Positions 1 to 9,428 are shown, counted from the stretch's first letter. The stretch is DNA of 46,541 nt from an uncultured Rivibacter sp. (GCA_946480925.1 CAMLLU010000045.1:1-46541), one strand, 5' to 3'. The notes: a model not told the origin generated them from the letters alone. A program made the numbers and translations.

Positions 1-2
1 TG

Positions 3-131
3 CGCAAGCTGGCCGGCAACCGGCCGCTCAAGCTGCACGGCGAGGTGCCGCACCTCGACGAGGCTTTCGTCTCGGGCGGTGGCGCCTCCATCAAGCCGGT
101 GCCGGCTGCGAAGGTGGGCGACCATGAATGA
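3..131 (+). CDS. 3' end of an unidentified gene, possibly an inner-membrane efflux pump
   Basis: An open frame enters from the left edge and stops with TGA at 129-131, giving a 42-residue tail that begins RKLAGNRPLKLHGEV and contains SGGG. The stop lies 31 bases before the start of the NodT-type outer-membrane lipoprotein, in the same direction, so both are likely in one operon. RND pump permeases often end in a short basic cytoplasmic tail just after the last membrane helix, and the RK-rich beginning would fit that. This is inference from context; too little sequence is present to name the family. Confidence 0.4.
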   Translation, partial: RKLAGNRPLKLHGEVPHLDEAFVSGGGASIKPVPAAKVGDHE

Positions 132-162
132 GCGCCGGCCACAACAACGACAAGGAACCGCA

Positions 163-1557
163 ATGAAGTTCACACGCCATGTGGCACCGCTGCTGGCCGT
201 GCTCGTGCTGGCCGGCTGCGCTTCGGTGCCCGACATCGACCCGGCATCGTTGCCCGCCGCGCCCGCCGCCTTCAAGGAAGGTGACGGCCGCTGGACGACA
301 GTGCAGCCCGCGGAAGCACAACCGCGCGGCGAGTGGTGGAAGTCCTTTGCCGACCCGCAGCTCGATGAGCTGGTCCAGCGCGCCGCGAGCAGCAACGCCA
401 GCGTGCAGGTCGCCGCGGCGCGCCTCGCGCAGGCGAGGGCACTTCTCAGGAACGCCGACGCCGATCGCGCCCCGCAGCTGGGCGTCTCGGCCGGCGCGGT
501 GCGCCAGGCCGAGCCGCTGGCGCAGGGCCGTGCCGGCACATTGATCAGCGCAGGGGCCAGCCTGTCGTACGAGATCGACCTGTTCGGCCGCCTGAGCCGC
601 GCCAGCCAGGCTGCCGCGCTCGATGCCCGTGCGAGCGAAGGGCTGCTGCAGAGCACCCGGCTGCTGGTGCAGGCCGACGTGGCACAGACCTATCTCGCGC
701 TGCGCGCGCTCGACGCCGAACGTGCGCTCGTGCGCGACACCATCGAGGCCTACCGCAACACGCTGCGCCTCACCGAGCGGCGCTACCAGGTGGGCGACAT
801 CTCCGAGCTCGACGTGGCGCGCGTGCGCACCGAGGTGGCGGTGACCGAAGGCGAGGCGCTCGCGCTGGACCGCCAGCGTGCCACGCTCGAGCATGCCCTC
901 GCCGTGCTGGTGGGCGAGGTGGCGTCGGGTTTCGAAGTCACGCCCGCCGCGCAATGGAGCACGGCCTTGCCGGTGGTGCCGGCCGGCGTGCCCGCCACCG
1001 TGCTGGCCCGCCGCCCCGACGTGGCCGCCGCGCAAGACCAGCTGAAGGCCGCGCAGGCCCGCGTCGGCGTGGCGCAGGCGGCCTGGTTCCCCAACCTCGC
1101 GCTCACCGCATCGGGCGGCCATGCGTCGCCCGAGCTGTCGGACCTGTTCAAGTGGTCGGCCCGCACCTGGGGCGTGGGCGCCTTGCTCTCGCTTCCGCTG
1201 CTCGACGGCGGCCGCCGTGAAGCCGGCGTGGCCAATGCCCGCGCCGACTTCGACGCCGCGCTGGCGCGCTACCGCGAGCAGGTGCTGGTGGCCTTCCGAG
1301 ATGTGGAGGACGAGCTCGCGGCGCTGCGCCTGCTGGCCGACCAGTCCGAGGTGCAGGCCCGCGCCATCGAGTCGGCCAGCCGTGCCACGGCGCTGTCGGA
1401 GTCGCGCTACCGCAACGGGCTGGTGAGCCAGCTCGACCTGCTGGACGCGCAGCGCAGCGAGTTGCGCAATCGCCGCCAGTCGGTGCAGGTGCGCTCGGCG
1501 CAGTACCAGGCGACGGTGGGGCTGATCCGCGCGCTGGGCGGCAGTTGGGGGGGATGA
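163..1557 (+). CDS. RND efflux outer-membrane lipoprotein, NodT family (OprM/TolC-like)
   Basis: The 464-residue product is the outer-membrane channel of a tripartite drug efflux pump. The ATG at 163 is chosen because AAGGAA lies just upstream and because it opens a typical lipoprotein signal: MKFTRH, a hydrophobic stretch, then the lipobox LAGC with Cys19 as the lipidation site; an in-frame upstream ATG at 79 would bury this signal. The mature part has the two outer-membrane-efflux repeats of the family, seen as SYEIDLFGRLSRASQAA in the first half and LSLPLLDGGRREAGVANA with VAFRDVEDELAALR in the second. Length is normal for NodT/OprM proteins (about 460-500). It follows a gene whose 3' end enters the window and is probably its pump partner. 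The substrate cannot be told from this gene. Confidence 0.9.
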   Translation: MKFTRHVAPLLAVLVLAGCASVPDIDPASLPAAPAAFKEGDGRWTTVQPAEAQPRGEWWKSFADPQLDELVQRAASSNASVQVAAARLAQARALLRNADADRAPQLGVSAGAVRQAEPLAQGRAGTLISAGASLSYEIDLFGRLSRASQAAALDARASEGLLQSTRLLVQADVAQTYLALRALDAERALVRDTIEAYRNTLRLTERRYQVGDISELDVARVRTEVAVTEGEALALDRQRATLEHALAVLVGEVASGFEVTPAAQWSTALPVVPAGVPATVLARRPDVAAAQDQLKAAQARVGVAQAAWFPNLALTASGGHASPELSDLFKWSARTWGVGALLSLPLLDGGRREAGVANARADFDAALARYREQVLVAFRDVEDELAALRLLADQSEVQARAIESASRATALSESRYRNGLVSQLDLLDAQRSELRNRRQSVQVRSAQYQATVGLIRALGGSWGG

Positions 1558-1572
1558 TCACACCCCCGATAT

Positions 1573-1603
1573 CAAGGGGCAGGACCGTGGTCCTGCCCTT
1601 TGG
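1573..1603 (+). terminator. Hairpin terminator after the efflux operon
   Basis: A near-perfect inverted repeat lies 16 bases after the stop codon of the outer-membrane lipoprotein gene. The core arms are GGGCAGGA and TCCTGCCC around a CCGTGG loop, extended by AAG and TTT with one G-T pair. The short T run at the end of the right arm fits rho-independent termination, although it is only three bases long. Confidence 0.6.
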
Positions 1604-1677
1604 TGCTATGGAGTACCCGCCACCCCTTGCCTAATCTGCGGGGCCTTGACTTCTGGTGAACAGAGAGAGGCCTTCGT

Positions 1678-3816
1678 ATGAATTCAGTTGTACGGTCCGG
1701 CGGCCACGCGCGCGCCGGGCGTTGGTGGCGTTCGCTGATGGTGGCCGCGGCTGCCGGCGTGCTCGCGGCATGCGGCGGTGGTGGCGGTGGCGGTGGCGGT
1801 GGCAGCACGCCGCCCGCGGGCACGCAGCACACGCTCGGTGTGTCGGTCAGCGGCAACGGCAGCGTGGGCTCGCAGCCCTCGGGTATCCAGTGCGGCGCCA
1901 CCTGCTCGGCCAGCTACGACGCCGGCACGCAAGTCACGCTGACCGCCACGCCGGCGGCCGGCCAGGTGTTCGGCGGCTGGGGCGGCGAATGTGCCGGCAG
2001 CACCGCGACCTGCACGGTCACCATGAGCGCGGCGCGCACGGTGACGGCACGTTTTGATCCACCCGCGGCCGCGCGCGCCGTGCTCAACGTGAGCGTGAGC
2101 GGCGGTGGCGTGCTGCGTTCGCAGCCCGCCGGCCTCGACTGCGGCAACACCTGCAGCGCCGAGTTCGCCATCAACACGAGCGTGGTGCTCAGCGCCACGC
2201 CGGCGGCCGGGCAGGTGTTTGCCGCCTGGGGCGGCGCTTGCACGGGCGCGGGCCTCACCTGCACGGTGACGATGAGCGCAGCGCGCAGCGCGAGCGCCAG
2301 CTTCACGCAGGCACCGGCGGTGCAGCGCACGCTGACGGTCACGCGCGGCGGCACCGCCGGCACGGTGCGTTCGCTGCCGGCGGGCATCGACTGCGGCAGC
2401 ACCTGCGCCGCCACCTTCGGTGACGGCGCGAACGTGGTGCTCACCGCCGAGCCGGGCGCCGGCCAGCGCTTCGGCGGCTGGACGGGGGCGTGCTCAGGCA
2501 CCACCGCCACCTGCACGCTGGCGATGTCGCAGGACCGCAGCGTGGGCGCCACGTTTGCCGCCGCGCCGGCCGCGCCCGTGTGGGGCACCGCGCAGCTGCT
2601 GGAGGCCAGCAACGACTTCAACGTCAACGAAGACCGCGTGCTCACTGCCACGTCGGCGAACGGCCATGCCGTCGTGCTGTGGGAGCAGTCCGACGGCTCA
2701 CCCAATGGCGACACCCGCAAGGTGTTCGCGCGGCGCTACATGCCGGGGCAGGGCTGGGAGGCGGCGGTGGCGGTGCCGGGGGTGTCGACCTCCAGCAGCT
2801 CGACGCCGCTGGTCGAAGGCCGGCTGCTGATCGACGGCAGCGGCACCGCGACCTGGCTGCGCCCCAACCTCGAAACGCGCCGCTTCACCGGCAGTGCATG
2901 GAGCAACCCCTTCGTGCCGCCGGCACGCAGCGGCGGCCTGCTGAGCGCCGCGGTGGTAGACGCCAACGGCAACATCGGCGTGCTGATCTCGGGGGACGAC
3001 GTCTACAACAACGCCTTGTCCGCCGGCAGCAACAACTGGGGCACCTGGGCGCGTGTCGATGCCAGCGGCACGCTGGCCGCTCGTGACGCCGACGTGGCGC
3101 TCAGCAGCAACGGCACCGCGATGGCCATCTGGCGCGAGCGCAACCCCGGCGACAACCTCTACAGCATCAAGGCGGCCCACTATCTGCCGCAAGGCGGCTG
3201 GCAGGCACCGCAGACCATCGACACCAGCTTCGACAACGTGAGCATCGAAACGCCGCCGCGTGTGGTGCTCGACGCCGCGGGCAACGCCATCGCCGTGTGG
3301 CACCAGGGCGACTCGATGTACTACAACGTGTTTGCCGCCGCCGCAGGCTGGGGCACCGCCACCGAGTTCGATGCACGCGCCGTCAGCGCGTCGTTCTCGG
3401 CTCGCATCCGCCTGGCCATCACGCCGGCCGGCCGCGCGGTGGTGACCTGGAACAGCGGCATCTTCGCGCTCAAGACGATGCAGTACGCGCCGGGCACGGG
3501 CTTCTCGGCACCGGTGCAAGTGGCGCCCTACGCGGCCGACCCGCAGCTCGGCATGGATGCCGACGGCAACGCGGTGGTGGTGTACGTGGCGCCCGACCGC
3601 TGGCCCAGCCCGAGCACCGGCTCGGACGTGCTGTCGCGCCGGCTGGCCTGGGGCGGCAGCTGGAGCGATGCGGTGGCCATCGAGCCCATCGATGGACTGG
3701 GAGCCGACCTGTTCGCCAGCTTCAACAGCGCAGGGCAGGGTGTGGCCGCCTGGGTGCGCGGCGACGTGGCCGGCAGCAGCGCACGGCGCAGCCTGTGGGT
3801 GAACCTCTTGCGCTGA
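1678..3816 (+). CDS. Lipoprotein with poly-Gly linker, three InlB-type repeats and a beta-propeller-like C-terminal half
   Basis: The 712-residue product starts with a basic n-region, a hydrophobic stretch and the lipobox LAAC (Cys32), followed by ten glycines, so it is probably a surface or periplasmic lipoprotein on a flexible tether. Three consecutive domains of about 80 residues (roughly 50-128, 132-210, 213-292) resemble the divergent InlB B-repeat: each has a first Cys pair (IQCGATCS, LDCGNTCS, IDCGSTCA), a GW-containing strand and a second Cys pair. The remaining 400 residues contain about six degenerate repeats of the form (A/V)-x-(V/I)-W followed some 25 residues later by GW or GxxF and a variable strand, suggesting a beta-propeller. 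A purine-rich AGAGAGG precedes the ATG. Function unknown; adhesion or glycan binding would be a guess. Confidence 0.75.
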   Translation: MNSVVRSGGHARAGRWWRSLMVAAAAGVLAACGGGGGGGGGGSTPPAGTQHTLGVSVSGNGSVGSQPSGIQCGATCSASYDAGTQVTLTATPAAGQVFGGWGGECAGSTATCTVTMSAARTVTARFDPPAAARAVLNVSVSGGGVLRSQPAGLDCGNTCSAEFAINTSVVLSATPAAGQVFAAWGGACTGAGLTCTVTMSAARSASASFTQAPAVQRTLTVTRGGTAGTVRSLPAGIDCGSTCAATFGDGANVVLTAEPGAGQRFGGWTGACSGTTATCTLAMSQDRSVGATFAAAPAAPVWGTAQLLEASNDFNVNEDRVLTATSANGHAVVLWEQSDGSPNGDTRKVFARRYMPGQGWEAAVAVPGVSTSSSSTPLVEGRLLIDGSGTATWLRPNLETRRFTGSAWSNPFVPPARSGGLLSAAVVDANGNIGVLISGDDVYNNALSAGSNNWGTWARVDASGTLAARDADVALSSNGTAMAIWRERNPGDNLYSIKAAHYLPQGGWQAPQTIDTSFDNVSIETPPRVVLDAAGNAIAVWHQGDSMYYNVFAAAAGWGTATEFDARAVSASFSARIRLAITPAGRAVVTWNSGIFALKTMQYAPGTGFSAPVQVAPYAADPQLGMDADGNAVVVYVAPDRWPSPSTGSDVLSRRLAWGGSWSDAVAIEPIDGLGADLFASFNSAGQGVAAWVRGDVAGSSARRSLWVNLLR

Positions 3817-3829
3817 TCTGCACAGGGCG

Positions 3830-3852
3830 GGGGCGGCCGTTCGCGCCGCCCC
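3830..3852. terminator. Hairpin between convergent genes
   Basis: GGGGCGGC and GCCGCCCC form an 8-bp stem around CGTTCGC in the 37-base gap between the stops of the lipoprotein gene (plus strand) and the sensor kinase gene (minus strand). Position and symmetry suit a bidirectional terminator, but no T tract follows on either strand. Confidence 0.45.
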
Positions 3853-3853
3853 G

Positions 3854-5629
3854 TCAGGCGCGGGCCAGGGCCTGGCTGAGGAAGGCACGCAGCTGGATCG
3901 GCCGCACGGGCTTGACGATCACGGTGAGGCCGGCGGCCTGTGCCGCCTGCATGTGCGCGCTGCCCACGTCGCCGGTGACGATGGCCACCGTCAGCTTGTG
4001 CGAGACCGAGTCGCGCACGGCGCAGGCCGCGTCGATGCCGCTGGCGCCGTCGGCCAGGCGCAGGTCGGCCAGCAGCACGTCGGGCGTGAAGCCTTCCCGC
4101 AGCAGGGCCAGCGCCGCGGGCAGTGCCGGCGTCGCCTGCACGTCGCAGCCCCACGATTGCAGCAGCCGCGCCAGCGCTTCGCGCGAATCGGCGTCGTCTT
4201 CGATGAGCAGCACCCGGCCGGTACCGAGCGACGGGACCGGCGCGGCCTGCTCCGCCGTCAGCACCGCTGCGGCGGCCGACGTGTCGGCCAGCGGCAGCGT
4301 CAGCGTGAACACGCTGCCCGTGCCGGGGGTCGAACCGACACGGACGGCCAGGCCGAGCAGATCACTGAGTCGCTTGACGGTGGCCAGCCCCAGGCCCAGC
4401 CCGAGGCGGCGGTCGCGCGCCGGGTTGCTGACTTGGTAGAACTCTTCAAAGATCAACGGCTGGTGCTCCAGGGCGATGCCGATGCCGGTGTCTTCGACCC
4501 GCAGCATCAGCGCTCCTTCGCCGGCCGGGCGGCAACTCACGCTCACCGTACCGGCGCGTGTGTAGCGGATCGCGTTGGACACCAGGTTGGCGACCACGCG
4601 CGCCAGCATCGCGCGGTCGCTGTGCACGACAAGCCCCGGGTCCACCTCGACCGCGAGGCGCAGCCCCTTGGCGCGCGCCAGCGCGGCAAACGGGCGACAG
4701 CACTCGCCCACCAGTTCGCCCAGCGCAAACGCGGTTCGCTGCGGCGTGAGCGTGCCGGCGTCCATGCGCGTGATCTCCAGCAGGTCGTCGACCACCTGCG
4801 TCATGCCCTCGACGCAGTCGCTCAGGTGCGTGGACACCTCGCGCACTTCGGCCGCCGAGTGGGCGTTGGTCAGCGTGTTGGCCAACAGGCCCATCGCATG
4901 CAGCGGCTGGCGCAGGTCGTGGTTGGCGGCAGCAAAGAAGCGCGAACGGGCGGCGCTGGCTGCTTCGGCGGTGCGGCGCGCGGCCTCGCTGCGTTCGTTT
5001 TCGGCGCGCAGCGCATCCACCAGCTCGGCGTTGCGGCGGCGCTGGGTCATCACCTCGGCCAGGGTGCGTGACTGGCTGCGGCCGTTGAGCAGTGCGTACA
5101 CCGCGATCAGCGTGCACAGCACGGCCATCAGCCGGTGGTAGCCGCTCGGCAGCATCAGGTCGCGCAACACCAATGGACCGATCACGAACAACACGTAGGT
5201 GGCGAGCACCGGATACACCACCGACAGGTGCACCGCCGCGCCCATGGCGACCGACGCGAGCACGATGTGCAGCACCGACTCGGCCTCGATCGAACCCGGC
5301 TGATGCAGGATCACGGCCAGCGAGCACCACTGCAGCGCATGCACCAGGCTGCAGCCCACGCTCCAGAGCAGCCAGCGGCGGCGGTTGCGCCGCGCCGGGT
5401 CGGTGTGCGCATGGACCTGCGCCACCGCGATGCGCGCCAGGCTGATCGCCACGAACAGCCACAACCAGAGGGTCACGGCAGCGCCGGCCGGGCCGTCAAG
5501 GAAGTAGTAGCAAGCGGTCACCGCCGCCGCGGCACTCCACACGGCGGGAGTGACCTGCAGCAGCCGACCCATCACCTCCGGTTCGATGTCGCCGGCCGGC
5601 ACCGGCCGGAACCACTGCGCGAGGCCCAC
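3854..5629 (-). CDS. Membrane-bound hybrid sensor histidine kinase with C-terminal receiver
   Basis: The 591-residue protein has about five or six hydrophobic segments in residues 25-180 that form an unrecognised sensor region, a coiled stretch near 195-228, a HisKA domain with phosphoacceptor His237 in FFAAANHDLRQPLHAM, an HATPase domain (N box VVANLVSNAIRYT, G1 VEDTGIGI, G2 GLGLGLATVKRL) and a receiver from about residue 470 (RVLLIEDDADS, phospho-Asp in LLADLRL, then IVTGD and KPVRP). Start is GTG at 5629, two bases after the stop of the LuxR-type regulator gene, so the two are co-transcribed. The likely pathway is phosphorylation of that regulator, with the attached receiver modulating the flow. 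The signal is unknown; the neighbouring alanine dehydrogenase is the nearest candidate target. Confidence 0.85.
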   Translation of the reverse strand: MGLAQWFRPVPAGDIEPEVMGRLLQVTPAVWSAAAAVTACYYFLDGPAGAAVTLWLWLFVAISLARIAVAQVHAHTDPARRNRRRWLLWSVGCSLVHALQWCSLAVILHQPGSIEAESVLHIVLASVAMGAAVHLSVVYPVLATYVLFVIGPLVLRDLMLPSGYHRLMAVLCTLIAVYALLNGRSQSRTLAEVMTQRRRNAELVDALRAENERSEAARRTAEAASAARSRFFAAANHDLRQPLHAMGLLANTLTNAHSAAEVREVSTHLSDCVEGMTQVVDDLLEITRMDAGTLTPQRTAFALGELVGECCRPFAALARAKGLRLAVEVDPGLVVHSDRAMLARVVANLVSNAIRYTRAGTVSVSCRPAGEGALMLRVEDTGIGIALEHQPLIFEEFYQVSNPARDRRLGLGLGLATVKRLSDLLGLAVRVGSTPGTGSVFTLTLPLADTSAAAAVLTAEQAAPVPSLGTGRVLLIEDDADSREALARLLQSWGCDVQATPALPAALALLREGFTPDVLLADLRLADGASGIDAACAVRDSVSHKLTVAIVTGDVGSAHMQAAQAAGLTVIVKPVRPIQLRAFLSQALARA

Positions 5630-5631
5630 GG

Positions 5632-6228
5632 CTACAGCAGCCCCAGTTCGCGGGCACGCACCAGCAGGTGCGTGCGGTTGCGCGCAGCCAGCGTGTCCAG
5701 CAGCGCGGTGATGTGCAGCTTCACCGTGCGCTCGGCGATGCCCAGCGCGTCGGCGATCTGCTTGTTCTGGCGGCCCTGCGCCACCAGTGACAGCACTTCG
5801 AGCTGGCGTGCGGTGGGCCCGCCGGCCGCCGGTATCGCGGGCCCGGCCCCGGCGGCGAAATGCTCACCGCCGGCGGCCACCCGGTCGAGTGCCTGCAGGA
5901 TGTCGGCGATCGGCAGCGACTTGCCCAGGAAGGCAGCCGCACCGGTGGCCTTGGCGCGTGCTGCCAGCGCCGGGTCTTCGTCACCCGAGATCAGCACCCG
6001 TGCCACCAGCGGGTGGCTCGTACCGAAACGGCGCAGCCCTTCGATGCCGTCGTTGTCGCCCAGGCGGTAGTCCATCAGCACCATGTCCAGCGGCGTTGCC
6101 GCGGCGCATTCCAGGCCGGCTTCGAGCGTCAGTGCGGCGTGCACCTCGATGCCGGGGCGGGCGTGCGCCAGCGCGTGCACGAAGCCGACGCCGAACAAGG
6201 GGTGGTCATCGACGATCAACAGTTTCAT
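5632..6228 (-). CDS. LuxR/NarL-family response regulator
   Basis: The 198-residue product begins MKLLIVDDHPLFG, the standard start of NarL-type regulators, with acidic pair Asp7/Asp8, phosphoacceptor Asp53 in VLMDYRLGD and conserved Lys in FLGKSLP. A short Ala/Gly/Pro linker leads to a GerE-type helix-turn-helix (TARQLEVLSLVAQGRQNKQIADALGIAERTVK, described here as two adjoining parts). The ATG at 6228 is preferred over an open upstream extension because the receiver fold begins there. It is the first gene of a two-gene operon with the hybrid kinase. The 218-bp region in front, shared with ald, carries a perfect palindrome that could be its own operator. Confidence 0.88.
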   Translation of the reverse strand: MKLLIVDDHPLFGVGFVHALAHARPGIEVHAALTLEAGLECAAATPLDMVLMDYRLGDNDGIEGLRRFGTSHPLVARVLISGDEDPALAARAKATGAAAFLGKSLPIADILQALDRVAAGGEHFAAGAGPAIPAAGGPTARQLEVLSLVAQGRQNKQIADALGIAERTVKLHITALLDTLAARNRTHLLVRARELGLL

Positions 6229-6309
6229 GCCTGCAGCGCTTGCACCACGCCTCTCTTTGCCGGCCGCTGGTCGGCCGGTCGGCATTTTCGCCGCGAGGTC
6301 GGCGGCAGT

Positions 6310-6329
6310 ACCTGCCCTTTGGGGCAGGT
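6310..6329. promoter_or_regulatory. Perfect 20-bp palindrome between response regulator and ald
   Basis: ACCTGCCC and GGGCAGGT surround TTTG in the divergent promoter region, 82 bases from the regulator start and 117 bases from the ald start. NarL/LuxR-type regulators bind dyads of about this size, so an operator for the adjacent regulator is the simplest reading; a hairpin in the ald leader is an alternative. Binding is inferred, not seen. Confidence 0.5.
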
Positions 6330-6446
6330 GCACTCCGCCAGCCGCGAGGAATCTCCGGCCGGCCGGCGCGAACACCGACAGTTCTTCGCCGCGAGCCGGC
6401 CTAGAGTGATCTTCATTCCAGCGCCAACGCCAGCAGGAGGCCCGCC

Positions 6447-7562
6447 ATGAAGATCGGTGTTCCACGCGAGATCAAGGACCACGAATACCGTGTCGGCCTC
6501 GTGCCCTCGTCGGTGGCCGAGCTGACGCGGCGCGGTCATGCGGTGCTCGTGGAGCATGGCGCGGGCGCCGGCATCGGCTTCGCCGACGCCGACTACGCGG
6601 CCGCCGGGGCCGAGATCGTGGAACGCGCGTCGCGCGTGTGGGCCGAGGCCGAGATGGTGGTCAAGGTGAAGGAGCCGCTGGCCGACGAGCGCCGGCAGCT
6701 CAAGTCGCACCAGGTGCTGTTCACCTACCTGCACCTCGCGCCCGATGCGCCGCAGACGCGCGACCTCGTCGCCAGCGGTGCCGCCTGCATCGCCTACGAA
6801 ACCGTCACCTCGCCCAGCGGCGGCCTGCCGCTATTGACGCCCATGTCCGAAGTGGCCGGGCGCCTGGCCCCGCAGGTCGGCGCGCATTGCCTCGAAAAAG
6901 CCCAGGGCGGCCGCGGCGTGCTGCTGGGTGGCGTGCCAGGCGTGCCGCCGGCCGACGTGCTGGTGCTCGGCGGCGGCGTGGCCGGCACCCATGCGGCCAC
7001 CATCGCCATCGGCATGGGGGCCGAGGTCACGGTGGTGGACCGCTCGGCCGAGGTGCTGCGGCGCCTGTCGGCCCAGTTCGGCGACCGCGTGCGCACCGTG
7101 TTCTCCACGCGCGACGCGATCGAGCAGTTGGTGGCACGCGCCGACCTCGTGATCGGCGCGGTGCTGGTGCCGGGCGCCGCCGCCCCCAGGCTCGTGACCC
7201 GCGCGATGCTGGCCACCATGAAGCCAGGCGCCGTGATGGTGGACATCGCCATCGACCAGGGCGGCTGCTTCGAAACCTCGCGGCCCACCACGCATTCGGC
7301 GCCCACCTTCATGGTCGACGGCATCGTGCACTACTGCGTGGCCAACATGCCGGGCGCGGTGGCGCGCACCTCCACCTTCGCGCTCAACAACGTCACGCTG
7401 CCTTTCGTGCTGGCGCTGGCCGACAAGGGCTGGCGCCGCGCGCTGGCCGAAGACCCGCACCTGCGCGCGGGGCTCAACGTGGCAGCGGGGCAGGTGACCT
7501 GCGCGCCGGTGGCCGAGGCGCATGGGCTGGCGTACATGCCGGCAGAGGCGGTGCTGGCGTAG
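6447..7562 (+). CDS. ald: Alanine dehydrogenase
   Basis: The 371-residue enzyme catalyses reversible NAD-dependent deamination of L-alanine to pyruvate and ammonia in the cytoplasm. The N-terminus [20 protein letters not shown] is diagnostic. Substrate residues expected from the family fall in place: Lys75 in VKVKEPL, His96 in TYLHLAPD, and Asp270 in VDIAIDQGG. The NAD-binding glycine motif is [12 protein letters not shown] near residue 175. Length is the family norm. AGGAGG lies 6 bases before the ATG, an unusually strong ribosome site. It stands alone, divergent from a two-component system, which could control alanine use; the intergenic palindrome supports but does not prove that. Confidence 0.95.
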   Translation: MKIGVPREIKDHEYRVGLVPSSVAELTRRGHAVLVEHGAGAGIGFADADYAAAGAEIVERASRVWAEAEMVVKVKEPLADERRQLKSHQVLFTYLHLAPDAPQTRDLVASGAACIAYETVTSPSGGLPLLTPMSEVAGRLAPQVGAHCLEKAQGGRGVLLGGVPGVPPADVLVLGGGVAGTHAATIAIGMGAEVTVVDRSAEVLRRLSAQFGDRVRTVFSTRDAIEQLVARADLVIGAVLVPGAAAPRLVTRAMLATMKPGAVMVDIAIDQGGCFETSRPTTHSAPTFMVDGIVHYCVANMPGAVARTSTFALNNVTLPFVLALADKGWRRALAEDPHLRAGLNVAAGQVTCAPVAEAHGLAYMPAEAVLA

Positions 7563-7616
7563 CGGCATGGACGGCGAACCGAAGCAGGATGTGCGGCGTT
7601 TGCCGCTTGCTCACTT

Positions 7617-8693
7617 CTACAGCCGGTCTGGCAGCGTCGTGGTCGTGGTCAGCTTTGGCTCATTCAAGAGCCTGGCCTTGTAGGCCATCAATTCGCCGTC
7701 GTCGACGTCGAATCGCTTGAGCCATTGCTCGGCACCCCAGCCGATGATGCGCGGCTCACCCTCCTTCGAGGCGTAGTGCAGGCTCACCTTCGACGTGCGT
7801 ACTTCCTTGAACACCATGTTGGGCAGCACGAGTCGGGCGGGTTTGGGCTGATCGGCGGGCGCGGCTTCGGGCTTCGGCCCCGCTTGGATCACCAAGCCGG
7901 CGCCGTAGTCGTAAAGCGCAAACCAGTTCATCGGGAGCTCGGAGCGTATCGCCGATAGCCCGCCCACCTTCTCCACCATCTCGTAGTTCACGGCAGTCAG
8001 CCATGAAACGGTCTTGATCCCTTCGTGAGCGTGGGTTGCACCGCCCACTGGGTGTCCCACGTCGAGTCCATTGAGCATGTTGGCCAGGTACGCCTCGAAC
8101 GGCTGGTTGTCGCTCATGCGCACCGCCGAGAGCACGAGGCCGTGTCCGCCGTAGCCGTGGATGGCTTTCAAGCGCCTGGCGAAGCTCAAGAACATGGCCT
8201 GGAAAGCGGTCGGGTTCTCCTCGACGTACAGCAGCGGCATGCTGAAGCGCAGTGCGGATGTGCCGCGCACGACCATCTTGGCTTCCCAGCCGCGCCGGCC
8301 AAACACTTTGAACTCCCAGTCACCCGCTTCGTGCGGCTGCTTGCCGCTGATGTAGGCGAAGCTCACCAGATCGTTTTCGTTCATGCGCTTCACCATGCTG
8401 CGCATCGGTGGTGCTTTTGCATAGGCGAACTTGTCCGGACCTTCCGGCGGTTCTGCGCGCCACAACCAAGTCAGGTGTTCCTTGGCGATGGTCTCGTACT
8501 CATCAAAGCAGGCGCAGAGGGCCTCGCGGACATCGGGAATATGGGCGTCATTGAAGAACAAGGTGCCGGTGATGGCCGGCACGCTGCCCACGTAGTCCTG
8601 AGGGCCTTGCTTGGTGAGAAGACCGCCGAGCACTCGCATCTTTTCGGGATGCTCGCGCATCAACTGGATCGGATCAAAGGGAAGGTCAGTCAT
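7617..8693 (-). CDS. DUF3396-family immunity protein (TsiV-type) for the VRR-NUC effector
   Basis: A 358-residue soluble protein without signal or membrane segments. Conserved-looking stretches are [47 protein letters not shown] and [11 protein letters not shown], which I recognise as the DUF3396 family, repeatedly found beside VRR-NUC type VI effectors. It is the last gene of a three-gene unit, nine bases after the nuclease stop. Because the predicted toxin attacks DNA, a cytoplasmic inhibitor that binds the nuclease is expected, and the lack of a signal peptide agrees. The assignment as immunity rests on family and gene order. Confidence 0.8.
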   Translation of the reverse strand: MTDLPFDPIQLMREHPEKMRVLGGLLTKQGPQDYVGSVPAITGTLFFNDAHIPDVREALCACFDEYETIAKEHLTWLWRAEPPEGPDKFAYAKAPPMRSMVKRMNENDLVSFAYISGKQPHEAGDWEFKVFGRRGWEAKMVVRGTSALRFSMPLLYVEENPTAFQAMFLSFARRLKAIHGYGGHGLVLSAVRMSDNQPFEAYLANMLNGLDVGHPVGGATHAHEGIKTVSWLTAVNYEMVEKVGGLSAIRSELPMNWFALYDYGAGLVIQAGPKPEAAPADQPKPARLVLPNMVFKEVRTSKVSLHYASKEGEPRIIGWGAEQWLKRFDVDDGELMAYKARLLNEPKLTTTTTLPDRL

Positions 8694-8702
8694 CGCGGGT
8701 CC

Positions 8703-9428
8703 TCAGTACGCCGGCATCGAACCAGGCGGCGGGCGCTTGGTCAGCAGCAAGTAGAGCAGTCTGGCAGCGCCAGCCGCTGGGCCTAGCTGTTCGACTGGAA
8801 TCTTGGGTGGATTTGGATCGGGTTGGTTGCAGTCACAGTCATCCGGCCCCATTTCGACAAGCTTGTTGTCGCCTCCAGCAATCTGCGCATACGCCTCTCG
8901 TTGAGGGTCATCCATCTTGTCCGGCGGAAACTTGATTTCCACGACCTGCTTGATGTTGTCCTGTGTAGGGCCCCTGGCCGGGTCGTTCACGATGACCACA
9001 TCAGGGCGGCGCACCATGCCTTCGCCCGCTTGGAACGGCGGGCGCTTGTTGCCTTGCTCGTCTGGCGTATCCCACCACTTCCTGATCCACCCCGGCAGCC
9101 AGTCATGGCCCTTGGTCTCCACGCCGCTGTCCATGATGGGCGCAGGTGGCTGCTGCGTCATGTCGTAGTTGACCTCGGGTTTGTAGGGGCTGCGGTGCTC
9201 GAGTACATCGTCCAGTTCCTTGAGCCGGTTGGAGACGCACGACTGCTTGAGCGAGCGGCCATCCTTGCCGGTGCCGGGCGTGTTCTTGCACTTGCAGATC
9301 GCAGAGCACAGTACCTTCTTGTCTACGAAATCCACGTTGGGCCGGTTGATCCGGACGGCCGTGGTGGTGCCCTCGCGGGACATGCCTCCAGTGGCGAGCG
9401 GCGGCGTGGGCTTGGTCGGCTCGGTCAT
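8703..9428 (-). CDS. VRR-NUC nuclease, predicted type VI secretion effector
   Basis: The 241-residue protein carries a VRR-NUC (PD-(D/E)xK superfamily) core: Asp143 in RRPDVVIVNDP and Glu164/Lys166 in QVVEIKFPPDK, followed by an alpha helix with QREAYAQIAGG, the usual order for these structure-specific DNA nucleases. The N-terminal part has a small Cys cluster (CSAICKCKN, residues 41-49, and Cys64) that may bind metal. The ATG at 9428 overlaps the PAAR stop by four bases (ATGA), so translation is coupled to the delivery protein. A hydrophobic C-terminal stretch LGPAAGAARLLYLLLTK is present. Delivery through the PAAR spike and killing of competitors by DNA damage is inferred from the family and operon. 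Confidence 0.82.
   Translation of the reverse strand: MTEPTKPTPPLATGGMSREGTTTAVRINRPNVDFVDKKVLCSAICKCKNTPGTGKDGRSLKQSCVSNRLKELDDVLEHRSPYKPEVNYDMTQQPPAPIMDSGVETKGHDWLPGWIRKWWDTPDEQGNKRPPFQAGEGMVRRPDVVIVNDPARGPTQDNIKQVVEIKFPPDKMDDPQREAYAQIAGGDNKLVEMGPDDCDCNQPDPNPPKIPVEQLGPAAGAARLLYLLLTKRPPPGSMPAY

Noticed and set aside
91..1122. Long minus-strand frame opposite the efflux lipoprotein gene
   Set aside because: Arg/His/Gly-rich translation typical of the antisense of a GC-rich gene; no domain and no ribosome site.
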